Source: Romanomermis culicivorax
Taxonomy: Eukaryota > Nematoda > Enoplea > Mermithida > Mermithidae
Reading direction: 5' to 3'
DNA length: 64,000 bases
NCBI GenBank assembly: GCA_963922205.1
Contig: CAWUHX010000354.1
Span: 186,001 to 250,000 of the forward strand
Below are positions 20,033 through 28,101 of the stretch, piece by piece. Both the position numbers and the translations under genes were made by a program. How positions within the stretch are numbered: position 1 is the stretch's first letter; each line of letters starts with the position of its first letter. The notes under the pieces were generated by a model. The model was not told the origin of the DNA. It worked only from the letters and a program-made list of their open reading frames with translations, and did no database searches.

Positions 20033-21322
20033 TTAAGCATTGTAATCATTGAACACTCGTCTGTTTTTATCTATCATAAGTAGATTGTCAAATTCAGCAT
20101 ATATTATCACTTCTATACCAGTGGCGGGAATGCCTTCAGCGAAGGTCAACTCGATGCTGGTTGAACCTTCCTTTATTAAGTCCCAATGCCCGCTATCATC
20201 TTCATCCGGTGTTAGATCGAATGCGAAATAACATTGACCATACTTGTAATTTTCTCTGCTTATCATATTACCCTTGTTGTCCTTCGCCATGTCTAGAACT
20301 TCGAACAGTTGATTATAAGCGTGTATGTACTTGTTATTGGCAAAGTCGAGTTTCAATGGATGAGAGGGAAATGTTTGTCCACCAGCTATGACTTTAACCT
20401 CAGTGATACTGTAACACTTGAAATTGAAGGGTGATTTTTTCAGGTTTCCCCTGTACGCATCAGCATCCACACACGCTATAATCATTCGCCTAGGTAATTG
20501 CCCCGTAAATAATGTATTAAGAGGTGCTGATTGTGCAGTGCTGGGGATATGCAAATTCATCATTACGACTCTGCGTATGGGATATTTTGCCGTGTGTTGG
20601 AGCATAGTTTGCTCCAGAGCCAATCCAACACTGTCCAACACTTCTACTTTACGAATGTACCATTTCATTTGTAATACCTCAAGTTTTGCTTCAACAATAC
20701 CCTGGGGGCTTTGTAACACAAAATCATTGTTATTTCTGTTCAATTCTAGCTTTAATTCTGTGAAATTCAACAGGTATCGATCTTGCATAAATAAATCAAT
20801 GTGCAGAGGAGCGGATACTTCAACGATACACCCGTCTGCGAAATAAGCAGCTCTCTCCTTGAACCCGGGGTTATCATCCATATCAATTTGTTTTCCGCTT
20901 TCCAATGTATACAATGCAGACTGTAGGTGGGTATTTTTTGCATCGTAACTGTAATTTAACTCTGTTTCAAAAAAAGCTCTATAAGCATATTTGTCCCTGC
21001 TGTCATATACGAGGCGTCCGTTTAAAAAAAGCTTAACTTGTCTGAAAAATGTTTTTCCAATCAAATTAATGGGTGCAAATACATGGGCGGCGGCAGCTGG
21101 AATAGTTAATTTCAACGTCATATACAAATAGTTTTTACTTAATTGCAACATGTTGGGGTCAGGCGGCACTCGAAATTCATAAGGGCCCTCATTTGTTATG
21201 GGGTTTACGGGGTTAGTCTCATCCCAATATCCCTTTTTGATGACCACCTGCGTGGGTGGTACTGTAAAAAAATCCAATTCAGATTTTGTGCTCGGAAAAG
21301 AGAGTGAATCAACGAGAGACAT
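20033..21322 (-). CDS. Major capsid protein (double jelly-roll)
   Basis: 429 residues, intact. It shows the Polinton major capsid pattern: an N-terminal DFFTVPPTQVVIKKGYWDE segment, GPYEFRVPPDP, FFRQVKLFLNGRLVYDS, and a second jelly roll with YRGNLKKSPFNF, VIAGGQTFPSHPL and C-terminal strands ending at IIYAEFDNLL. Polinton capsid proteins of this type are predicted to form a pseudo-hexagonal icosahedral shell. The ATG at 21322 is preceded by the shared TATA at 21378-21390. The protease start is only 3 nt after its stop, so the two genes are tightly packed. The length is at the short end for the family. Confidence 0.93.
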   Translation of the reverse strand: MSLVDSLSFPSTKSELDFFTVPPTQVVIKKGYWDETNPVNPITNEGPYEFRVPPDPNMLQLSKNYLYMTLKLTIPAAAAHVFAPINLIGKTFFRQVKLFLNGRLVYDSRDKYAYRAFFETELNYSYDAKNTHLQSALYTLESGKQIDMDDNPGFKERAAYFADGCIVEVSAPLHIDLFMQDRYLLNFTELKLELNRNNNDFVLQSPQGIVEAKLEVLQMKWYIRKVEVLDSVGLALEQTMLQHTAKYPIRRVVMMNLHIPSTAQSAPLNTLFTGQLPRRMIIACVDADAYRGNLKKSPFNFKCYSITEVKVIAGGQTFPSHPLKLDFANNKYIHAYNQLFEVLDMAKDNKGNMISRENYKYGQCYFAFDLTPDEDDSGHWDLIKEGSTSIELTFAEGIPATGIEVIIYAEFDNLLMIDKNRRVFNDYNA

Positions 21323-21351
21323 TTTTTCGTTTTTTCTTCTTATTATTTGAA

Positions 21352-21750
21352 TTAAATATCATCCTGGTGTGAACTGGCTTTTATACTTTTCAGTCTAGAC
21401 CCCAACGCACCTCCTTTTTGTAACAATGCTTCACTACCCTTTTTTAATAAGCTTGAGACACCCTCTTTGCCGTGTTCTTCCAGAGCCTCTGTTATGGGCC
21501 GTCCTCTCAAATAGTCCGATGCAATATTTGAACCAGTGGATAATGCTTGTCTCCCAACGTGGGAGGAGACTGACTTAAATACGGGCACAGCCATTCTAAA
21601 TAGAGACCTAAAAAAGCTACCTAGTCCAGCTCCCCGTTGGTAAGGAGTACCCTTGAATCCAGTATAGTTACCGTAACCAGTTTGTTCAGCCTGGTCAGTA
21701 TAGTACTGTAACCAGACGTTCAAATTTTCAGGATTGTAATATTGGCGCAT
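21352..21750 (-). CDS. Small conserved Maverick protein (glycine-rich/amphipathic, possible virion component)
   Basis: 132 residues. The N-terminal part reads MRQYYNPENLNVWLQYY. A GY-NYTGFKG-PYQRGAGLG segment follows, then an amphipathic stretch SFFRSLFRMAVPVFKSV and a Gly/Ala/Ser helix. This layout recurs in Polintons next to the capsid gene and is thought to be a minor virion protein; a membrane-active role like adenovirus pVI is only a guess. It is intact. The TATA element of the following major capsid gene lies inside its 3' coding end. Its own promoter is a doubled motif at 21784-21804. Confidence 0.65.
   Translation of the reverse strand: MRQYYNPENLNVWLQYYTDQAEQTGYGNYTGFKGTPYQRGAGLGSFFRSLFRMAVPVFKSVSSHVGRQALSTGSNIASDYLRGRPITEALEEHGKEGVSSLLKKGSEALLQKGGALGSRLKSIKASSHQDDI
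21378..21390 (-). promoter_or_regulatory. TATA element before major capsid gene
   Basis: The coding strand reads AAAAGTATAAAAG, a perfect consensus, about 56-64 nt before the ATG at 21322. It lies within the last codons of the upstream 132-residue gene. Confidence 0.8.
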
Positions 21751-21783
21751 TTTGTTTCAAAAAAATTCATTGTTTTAATATTC

Positions 21784-21804
21784 TTTTTATACTTTTATAC
21801 TTTC
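21784..21804 (-). promoter_or_regulatory. Doubled TATA element before 132-residue gene
   Basis: The coding strand reads GAAAGTATAAAAGTATAAAA, two overlapping motif copies, about 34-50 nt before the ATG at 21750. The first TAA is the stop codon of the upstream gene (ends ...RLKV). Confidence 0.75.
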
Positions 21805-22826
21805 AGTCTATTCCACATAGTTCTTGTGTTTATTCTTTTCAGAGACCTCCGGGGTGATGAGGAGGGCGTGGACACTGACGATAAGGGTGATACATAAATG
21901 TCATCATCCAGCAAAGTTAACCTAGACTTATTGGTGATAACCGAAAGGGGAACATTAGCTTTGTGCAAGTTTTTTACAAAAATTTCAGCACCGATAGCAG
22001 GCAGTCTGCTTCTGCTATCACGGGAAAAATCTGAAATTAAATCAATAATATTTGTCCCTGCAACTTTCTTTCCATCAACGATCATTTCCCCCACATCAGA
22101 CCACTGCATGTGAGGATTTTTCTTCGCGTAATTATAAAGTTCCCTGGCGAATATTTGATATTTTTTAGGAATTACGGATAAAGCGCTTTCTAAAAAGGTG
22201 TCAGTATGTGATGAGGCACCCGGAGCATTTTCAGGTTCATTGGGTGCAGGTACGGGTACCAACAATGGGGGTTCTCGAACCTCAACCTGAAACGGTTTTG
22301 TTTGCTCATCAATTGCTTTCATATACCTATGTAATACTTGATTATAAAGAATTAGTTTCGAGTCAGTATGCAACTGCCTATCTTGCAAAATTTTATTCAT
22401 TTCCTTGTCCAGGTTAGAGGTTAATGTAGCATCGCGCCTGGCTACATCGTGAGGAACTAGAATCATTTTGTTTGTGTGCATCATTTTTTCCTTTAAAGCA
22501 TCAATTAATAATTGACCTGCTATTCCTAGAACTGGAGCCAACAATGCGGGCAAAAAACCGCCTCATTGCTCGAGTATTGTTTTTCTATCCTTTAACTTTG
22601 TGTTTTTATCCGCTAGAATTCTCAAATTGTATTTATGCCTTTTTAATTCCTCAACTTTTTTGGGTGGGACCTTTATATTTCCGTTTAATGTGTTAAGTAT
22701 GCACTCGCATAAGCACAGAATCAGATCGTCATCAGCTGTTTGTATAATAGCTTTGCGCTGCTTAGGTTTTGCTTTGGATAATACTTTGATATAGTTGATG
22801 TTACGTTTTAGTCTATCAGGAGCCAT
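21795..22826 (-). CDS. Conserved Maverick accessory/virion protein, one in-frame TGA
   Basis: One frame of 343 sense codons plus one internal TGA. It starts at ATG 22826 (MAPDRLKRNINYIKVL) and is interrupted by TGA at 22563-22565 between ...KTILEQ and GGFLPALLAPVLG. It then runs open to 21795. Family-like blocks are: a helical Lys-rich N-terminus with CECILNTLNGNI; the hydrophobic GGFLPALLAP segment after the stop; VPHDVARRD; LYNQVLHRYMKAI; a linker rich in Pro/Glu; and a C-terminal NIIDLISDF...IGAEIFVKNLHKANVPLS domain. This is a widespread Polinton gene of uncertain function, probably structural. The TGA sits in a conserved stretch and looks like a single-base nonsense change. A smaller protein from the downstream part would need a non-ATG start. 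Confidence 0.75.
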
Positions 22827-22858
22827 TACTGTAATGGAGTTTACACAAAAATTATACG

Positions 22859-22873
22859 CTTTTATACTTTTGG
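22859..22873 (-). promoter_or_regulatory. TATA element before accessory gene 21795-22826
   Basis: The coding strand reads CCAAAAGTATAAAAG, about 33-41 nt before the ATG at 22826. Its GTA-TAA supplies the last Val codon and the stop of the upstream ATPase gene. Confidence 0.8.
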
Positions 22874-23488
22874 CAAATATACAGCTGGGTAATCAGAAAA
22901 TATTCCAGTTCTGAGTCTAAATTTATCTGGAGTTGTCTGGGATAAGTCAATTAGCAAAAAGCTGAATGGTTTTAATGTAGCATCTGTGTAGGCTTCCAAA
23001 AAATATTTAACATTAGATGGGAATAACTGCCAGGCTAGGATATTTATTTGCAATTTATCTGTGAGATTTTTCATAAGTACGATATACTCGGCATTAATTC
23101 TAGACGTCCGCAACCCCGAAAAAAATATATTCTGTACAATATGGACTACGGAAACACTCAAGTGGTGACAACCAGGTGTGAATAATGCAATGAGTTGAGG
23201 ATTATTTTTCATTTCGAGCATCAAATCATCTAAAATTAACATCTGAGGCATTGGTGTGTGCTCCCTGATAAGACTCATGTCGGGTAATCCTTGAATGATT
23301 GTGACATTTTCATTTTTAAGTTCATCATATGCATCCTGATACTCGGTATAACACCAGTAGATTTTTTGTGGAACAGGGTATACCATAGCATTCACATTTT
23401 TTATCAGTTCATTGACAAATGTCGTTTTTCCAGCCTTGGTGGGTCCCGAGACCAAGCACATAAATGGGTGTTTAAAATGGAAATCCAT
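22862..23488 (-). CDS. Genome-packaging ATPase (FtsK/HerA-A32 type)
   Basis: 208 residues, intact. Walker A is SGPTKAGKTTF (about residues 14-24), Walker B is MLILDDLM (about 83-90), followed by the HHLSVSVVHIVQN sensor-like strand. The size and motifs match the A32-like packaging ATPases of Polintons, virophages and large DNA viruses, which pump DNA into capsids. It sits next to capsid genes. Its stop codon overlaps the TATA element of the next gene. Its own TATA is at 23514-23527. Confidence 0.93.
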   Translation of the reverse strand: MDFHFKHPFMCLVSGPTKAGKTTFVNELIKNVNAMVYPVPQKIYWCYTEYQDAYDELKNENVTIIQGLPDMSLIREHTPMPQMLILDDLMLEMKNNPQLIALFTPGCHHLSVSVVHIVQNIFFSGLRTSRINAEYIVLMKNLTDKLQINILAWQLFPSNVKYFLEAYTDATLKPFSFLLIDLSQTTPDKFRLRTGIFSDYPAVYLPKV

Positions 23489-23513
23489 TTTTTTGTTTTT
23501 TTATTTTTTGATT

Positions 23514-23527
23514 CCTTTTATATAATT
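23514..23527 (-). promoter_or_regulatory. TATA element before ATPase gene
   Basis: The coding strand reads AATTATATAAAAGG, about 27-35 nt before the ATG at 23488. It keeps the TATAAAAG core, with a different upstream flank from the consensus. Confidence 0.65.
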
Positions 23528-23562
23528 TTTTATTTTTATTTTTTATTTTCATAAATCATATA

Positions 23563-23913
23563 TTAATATCGAACAGCAAGCCACATTTCGGCATCAAGGG
23601 CGCTGTACACCCGCATTACCCATATATCTCTATACTGAGGGTGAATAGAACGCCATAAGTGGTGAAAAAAATGCTCATCAGGTGTTAGCAATGCTTTTTC
23701 CAGGGACAAGGCGAACAGCCAAAATCCTTTTTTTTTCTTTTTTTCTCCTTCTTGGGGCACCCTTTTCCATTCATGCTTGAAATGTTGCGCCATTTTCTCC
23801 CAAAAGTAGGATGCAATACTGGCCAATTGCGCATTGGTATGATATGGACGGACAATTAGCATATTACTGAACTGCACCATGAATTGGTGGAACATGACTT
23901 GCTCGAACTCCAT
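23563..23913 (-). CDS. Unrecognised 116-residue Maverick protein
   Basis: It begins MEFEQVMFHQFMVQF, is aromatic-rich (many Phe, Trp, His and Tyr), and has a Lys run KKKKKGFW in the middle. No signal peptide or membrane segment is obvious. The perfect TATA element at 23940-23954 and the close spacing to the ATPase support a real gene. The family was not recognised. Confidence 0.6.
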   Translation of the reverse strand: MEFEQVMFHQFMVQFSNMLIVRPYHTNAQLASIASYFWEKMAQHFKHEWKRVPQEGEKKKKKGFWLFALSLEKALLTPDEHFFHHLWRSIHPQYRDIWVMRVYSALDAEMWLAVRY

Positions 23914-23939
23914 TTTTTACATTTTGTACAAGTTGCAGT

Positions 23940-23954
23940 CCTTTTATACTTTTT
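23940..23954 (-). promoter_or_regulatory. TATA element before 116-residue gene
   Basis: The coding strand reads AAAAAGTATAAAAGG, about 28-36 nt before the ATG at 23913. It matches the element-wide consensus. Confidence 0.75.
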
Positions 23955-23991
23955 ACTGTTCCCCCTGGATCATCATTTCTCGTTCAGCCAA

Positions 23992-24234
23992 TTAACGTCT
24001 TAGCACGGATGTAGCTGCGTGTTGCACGGCCAGATTATAGTCTACGCATCTGGGGCACATGCTTACTGTAAATAACATTTTACCCCCTGAAGTTACGAAG
24101 CAGTCTCGTTCGCACGTATTTTTCTGACAAAAATAACACAGTTGTATGGTTAGAGGGTACATGGGACGTTTGTAATTGCGGGAACACAACTGAATGGGTG
24201 ATGTTATCGTCTTTCCTCCATTTTTCGACTCCAT
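23992..24234 (-). CDS. Small zinc-ribbon-like protein (80 aa)
   Basis: The Cys pairs CYFCQKNTCERDC and CPRC, about 20 residues apart, look like a zinc ribbon. The N-terminus is basic and polar. The family was not recognised. A TATA-like element, AAAAGGTATACAAG (24268-24281 on the plus strand), lies about 35 nt before the ATG. It sits between the 116-residue gene and the integrase. Confidence 0.55.
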   Translation of the reverse strand: MESKNGGKTITSPIQLCSRNYKRPMYPLTIQLCYFCQKNTCERDCFVTSGGKMLFTVSMCPRCVDYNLAVQHAATSVLRR

Positions 24235-24285
24235 ATTGACTTTTTAAATATTCTAGGTTTGCGAGTGCTTGTATACCTTTTGCTG

Positions 24286-25344
24286 CTACAGTTTTATTAA
24301 CTCAGTGACCCATGAGTTAAATTTGGTGGGGTGACCTCTCCACTTTACAAAATATTCGGTTTTTCCACCACGTTTTCTGGTTTTTATTACATTTTCCACA
24401 ATGCATACATCATCGAAAATATCGATTTTTTGAAGTTCTTGTTCATAAAATATACCCTCTAAAATTTCGCCCAATGCATCCTTCAAAAGGTAGACGGGTG
24501 GATGTCTGGCTTTACATTGATGTACAGTAAACGTCTCTTCGCTCCAGTTCGGGGTATATCCCTTTTCAAAATGCCCTTTGACCTTGCTAATGCGTACTTT
24601 ATCACCCTGTTTATACTTCAAAATAACAGATTTATTTGGGGGTAACTGGAACGCCCTTTTTAGTACAACATTTTGATTATTTTTAGACACAGAACTGGGG
24701 GCCATTCCTATAGTCCTGTGTACAGACGTGTTGTAAGCTACCACCAAATCTGGTAAAATATTTACGTATCGGTACGTGTTGTTTCTGGTAAAATAACGCC
24801 ACATTTTTTCCTTCAAGGTTCTATTGAACCGTTCTACAATGCAAGCTTTTGTTTCACTTTTTGTTGTGAAAAATTGTATTCCCGCCTTTTTTAAATAAGC
24901 TTGAAAATCTTTATTCACAAACTCAGTCCCGGCGTCCGTCTGAATTTTTTGCAGTTTACGACTGGATGACGTCAATATGCCATCAAAAGCTTTTATTATG
25001 CTAGCACCAGTTTTGTTTTTTAGGGGTACAACCCACGCATACTTTGAAAAAAGGTCTACGCAGGTCAACAAATATTTTTGCCCATCGTTATATTTTGATA
25101 TAGAGGTCAGGTCAACCAGGTCCATCTGCCATTGTTCGTCTATGCTACTTACAATAACCTTATTCTGGGGGTACGTACGCCTGGCATACTTATGCACAAC
25201 ATAGGTCGTTTGTTGGGCTAGCCAACTTTTTACTTTTTTTATTGTGATTTTATCGTCAACTTTTTTGGCCCTTTCGTATAAGTTACGCAGACCACTATAT
25301 CCTTCAGTTGGATCATAGTATAATTTATGCAACAATGCATCCAT
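24286..25344 (-). CDS. Retroviral-type DDE integrase with C-terminal chromodomain
   Basis: 352 residues, intact. The rve core has first Asp in WQMDLVDLTSI (about residue 74), second Asp in QTDAGTEFVN and Glu in IVERFNRTLKEK, giving the D,D(35)E pattern. Upstream is the helical N-terminal region, and downstream an SH3-like segment (YKQGDKVRISKVKGHFEKGY). The last about 50 residues are a chromodomain (IVENVIKTRKRGGKTEYFVK then WRGHPTKFNSWV), as in many Polinton integrases, where it may target chromatin marks. This enzyme would make the 6-bp duplications seen at the element ends and perhaps at 59632-60625. Confidence 0.95.
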   Translation of the reverse strand: MDALLHKLYYDPTEGYSGLRNLYERAKKVDDKITIKKVKSWLAQQTTYVVHKYARRTYPQNKVIVSSIDEQWQMDLVDLTSISKYNDGQKYLLTCVDLFSKYAWVVPLKNKTGASIIKAFDGILTSSSRKLQKIQTDAGTEFVNKDFQAYLKKAGIQFFTTKSETKACIVERFNRTLKEKMWRYFTRNNTYRYVNILPDLVVAYNTSVHRTIGMAPSSVSKNNQNVVLKRAFQLPPNKSVILKYKQGDKVRISKVKGHFEKGYTPNWSEETFTVHQCKARHPPVYLLKDALGEILEGIFYEQELQKIDIFDDVCIVENVIKTRKRGGKTEYFVKWRGHPTKFNSWVTELIKL

Positions 25345-25348
25345 GTTT

Positions 25349-25699
25349 TTATTTTTTTATAAAATATGCACAGTTTTTGCGCATTTTTATACAATCAAAT
25401 TTTTTTGAACAATAAACACAAAATTTTATTTTAATAATCAGACGATCTTTTGCATCTCGTTTCATGAATACAAAGCATTTTGGACATGGTTCATTCTGGT
25501 CACTTGGTTTTTCTGCAATGTGTGAATAGTTGGGTAGATCAAATAACGTACGATAAGGCACCCTGTGCACTTGCCTGCATATTATATAATGCCGAACACT
25601 TTTAGGCGTTTGGCCACACGTTTCACAAGGTTGATTCATGTTTGGCTTTTTAGCTCCATAATGAACGCAAAAGCACCTACTTTTATAATGTTTTCTCAT
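25349..25699 (-). CDS. Cys-rich (zinc-ribbon-like) 116-residue protein
   Basis: The CETCGQ, CPKCF, CVYCSKKFDC and other Cys pairs suggest two zinc ribbons. It is basic overall. The start ATG overlaps the stop of the upstream 67-residue gene as ATGA (25699-25696), and its end is 5 nt from the integrase ATG, so these three may be co-expressed. The family was not recognised. Confidence 0.55.
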   Translation of the reverse strand: MRKHYKSRCFCVHYGAKKPNMNQPCETCGQTPKSVRHYIICRQVHRVPYRTLFDLPNYSHIAEKPSDQNEPCPKCFVFMKRDAKDRLIIKIKFCVYCSKKFDCIKMRKNCAYFIKK

Positions 25700-25899
25700 G
25701 CAATATTAGGTTGCCTACGGAAATGTTTTCGAGTATACAGAATATCCATAAAATATTTTTGCAACATTTTAATTAAAAGCAATGCAGCCAAAATAATTAG
25801 CAGTATAACGCAGCTCATAATTTCATTATAGAGGGACTTTACCTGGGAACCATTTAAACAGCCATCCGATAATAATTCTGACGAATTTGAAAAATTCAT
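25696..25899 (-). CDS. Small single-pass membrane protein (67 aa)
   Basis: A polar N-terminus (MNFSNSSELLSD, with an NSS glycosylation site) is followed by one strong membrane segment, SCVILLIILAALLLIKML, and a basic tail. The perfect TATA element at 25928-25942 and the ATGA overlap with the next gene support it. The function is unknown. Small membrane proteins occur in virions, but that is only a suggestion. Confidence 0.6.
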   Translation of the reverse strand: MNFSNSSELLSDGCLNGSQVKSLYNEIMSCVILLIILAALLLIKMLQKYFMDILYTRKHFRRQPNIA

Positions 25900-25927
25900 T
25901 TTTTATGAATTGACTCGAAAATTGTTA

Positions 25928-25942
25928 CTTTTATACTTTTCG
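25928..25942 (-). promoter_or_regulatory. TATA element before 67-residue membrane protein
   Basis: The coding strand reads CGAAAAGTATAAAAG, a perfect consensus, about 30-38 nt before the ATG at 25899. Confidence 0.8.
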
Positions 25943-26164
25943 TGAATTCAGGCTTTGGATGACATAAAGTATACAACTACATTACATTGCATGTTGGCTA
26001 ATTGCAAAATTAAAAGTAGTAGGATAGGTTAGGTTTCTTGGCAAAAAAGAGAAAGTTTTTTATGTGCATACGAAAATTCGTAGATTTTATCAAAATTTTG
26101 GGAGCAATTTTGAAAATGAAATTCTTGGGCATTAATGTATCTTCAAAAAACAAAATTCGGCTAA

Positions 26165-26526
26165 ATGGACCACTTCAAGGAAGTATATCGTATTAATGGT
26201 CTTCAATACTCAATTTCAGAGTATCAATACAACACCCACATTTGCAAACACTTTTCATCTTACAACGATAAAAATTGTACCATATTTTCAAAAAATCTAC
26301 GCCGATTGAAAGGATACGTCGAAAAGACAATCAAAGAAGGAGCTGTTGTTCGCACAACAAAGAAAAGCACGGTACAATAGAAACTTTTGAATATGTACAT
26401 TCGACCCCCATTGGCCATTTTTTCGACTATCGAAAAACCTCATGGGTGTCCACAAAAAGTATGCGAGTTGCAGTTAACATTGATACGTGTGAAATTATAA
26501 CGTTATTTCCGACTGTTTGTCTTTAA
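26165..26526 (+). pseudogene. Plus-strand frameshifted ORF pair, unknown
   Basis: Two overlapping open frames, 26165-26380 (71 codons) and 26275-26526 (83 codons), look like halves of one protein split by a frameshift near 26330-26370. The first half contains HICKHF and a Lys-rich helix. The second has a strand-rich end, RVAVNIDTCEIITLF, followed by a stop. This is the only gene-like unit in the element on the plus strand, diverging from the 67-residue gene. The final strand faintly recalls the C-terminal strands of small BECR-fold RNase domains, but no active site is certain. No TATA consensus is seen upstream. Confidence 0.35.
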
Positions 26527-26789
26527 AAATTTCGTCAATATTTTATTGTGATAGATATCATAAAATTTTCAGAAGTCAACATACCTACAAAAAAAAGAAG
26601 AAGCAGGTGTCATAATGGGCATTGGGCTGTGTTACTTTTTTAATAATTATTTGTTATGTTCACACCCCATATTTTTTTCTTCACTTTCCTATTCTCAAAA
26701 GGTGTCAGTACCGCCACATGTAGCATATGTCCTCCTATCCTATTCATTATTTATTCCTTCAATGCGAAAAAATTTTCACAACTACACTG

Positions 26790-27641
26790 TCAGTTTACAA
26801 CATTTTGAAGGGGGCACGCCCCCATAAAAATTACCCGTACATTATTACAAAAGCAAAGGCACCGCAATGGATTTCTAAGTTTTACATGAAAATTATGCGT
26901 GACATCAGTACAATGAGTTTCGGACCCAGAGGCAAAAAATACAGTAGCTGAATTATTTGGCAAAGGATGCAAATTATTTAAGAAAGCAATCAGGTTTGCT
27001 AAAACATGTTCAGCTACACGCAAGTTTGAAAATCTTACATTCAAAATAGAGGGACGTGTGCGGATAATATTCAAAAATGCATCCGAATTCTCAACATCAT
27101 CTTGAGTAAATGTGACAGTTTTTACATTGGGTGGTAATAGTAACTCGATAAAAAGGTTTGGAACTGATAAAGTTTCAATTTTTGGCATTGAAAAAAGCAA
27201 ATTTTGGTGCAAGATGTATCTGGATATGTCCAACGTTGTGACACATTTTTCGCACATGGCCGCCAATAGTTGAAATAATTGCACATTTTGGGTATCAATG
27301 ATGAGACGATCAGGTTGGACTTTTCGTAAAATAGCCCTTATCCTTTCAAAATCTGATTGTGGGACGGTGGGCTGGACTCTTACCCGGATTACAGTCTCGT
27401 ATGATTGACTATTGTTTATTTCTGGTATAAGTTTTCTTTTGGAGATAACTCTTTTATTGATTTGAAAGTTGGCAGCGTGACGGCCGATGTCTACAGCTAC
27501 TCCGGAAGATGGGGGGAATTTGCACACATGACAGGCGTTGCGCCACTTTTTGCATACTGGTTCGCAGGTTCGAATCCGTTCGTACCATGGAATATATGTG
27601 AGAATATGAAAGAGCAGTTCCAACGGTAAAGAATTTGTCAT
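26790..27641 (-). CDS. F-box protein with LRR-like C-terminal region (cargo gene)
   Basis: 283 residues from the start MTNSLPLELLFHIL. An in-frame ATG 18 codons earlier would add a hydrophobic stretch before the F-box and is less likely. F-box: SLPLELLFHILTYIPWYERI then CEPVCKKWRNAC (about residues 4-40). After it come about 240 residues of leucine-rich, LRR-like repeats, as in the large nematode F-box families. F-box proteins bind Skp1 and recruit targets to SCF ubiquitin ligases. The gene is intact, intronless and inside the right TIR, so it moves with the element. No strong consensus TATA lies close by; TATAAAAAA sequences occur at about 27780-27805. It may have been captured from a nematode host. 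Its target cannot be predicted. Confidence 0.8.
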   Translation of the reverse strand: MTNSLPLELLFHILTYIPWYERIRTCEPVCKKWRNACHVCKFPPSSGVAVDIGRHAANFQINKRVISKRKLIPEINNSQSYETVIRVRVQPTVPQSDFERIRAILRKVQPDRLIIDTQNVQLFQLLAAMCEKCVTTLDISRYILHQNLLFSMPKIETLSVPNLFIELLLPPNVKTVTFTQDDVENSDAFLNIIRTRPSILNVRFSNLRVAEHVLANLIAFLNNLHPLPNNSATVFFASGSETHCTDVTHNFHVKLRNPLRCLCFCNNVRVIFMGACPLQNVVN

Positions 27642-27695
27642 ATTCAAAAGAAAAAGTATTGAACGTAAGTTGCACGTAATAGCCAAGAACAACAA

Positions 27696-28101
27696 AATGA
27701 TGCTTTTGAATAATAATGCCAGTAGGCAACAAAAAGAGTGATGACGTCAAAAAGTAGCTAAGCTTAGAGAAGATGACCGTTTTTTATATTTGCCCGAGTT
27801 TTTTATATTTGTAAGCTGAACAAAAAGTGACGTCAAAATGGCTAGCTAATTTTAGAAAATTGAGATTGTTTTTAAACGCAATAAGTTGCAATTGAACAAA
27901 AGGATGAGTGATGACATAACATTTTATGAGTGACCAAAAAAGTGTTAGCTAATTTTAGAAGCCTTTATTGTTTTTACATACATAAAAAGGTTGTGAGACA
28001 AAAATGGCGTATAAAAAAGGATGACTCATTGGGCCATATTGTCCGCAAAACTATAAAAACAAAAAAGTGGCTTAATTGTTGACATTATTTTTAGCTACCT
28101 A
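27696..28101. other. Right subterminal non-coding region of the Maverick
   Basis: No ORF. It contains repeated phrases GTGACGTCAAAATGGC/GTGATGACATAAC and two copies of GTTAGCTAATTTTAGAA (near 27845 and 27945), with TGACGTCA words also found at the left end (13794-13802). These may be binding sites for replication or integration proteins. Confidence 0.45.
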
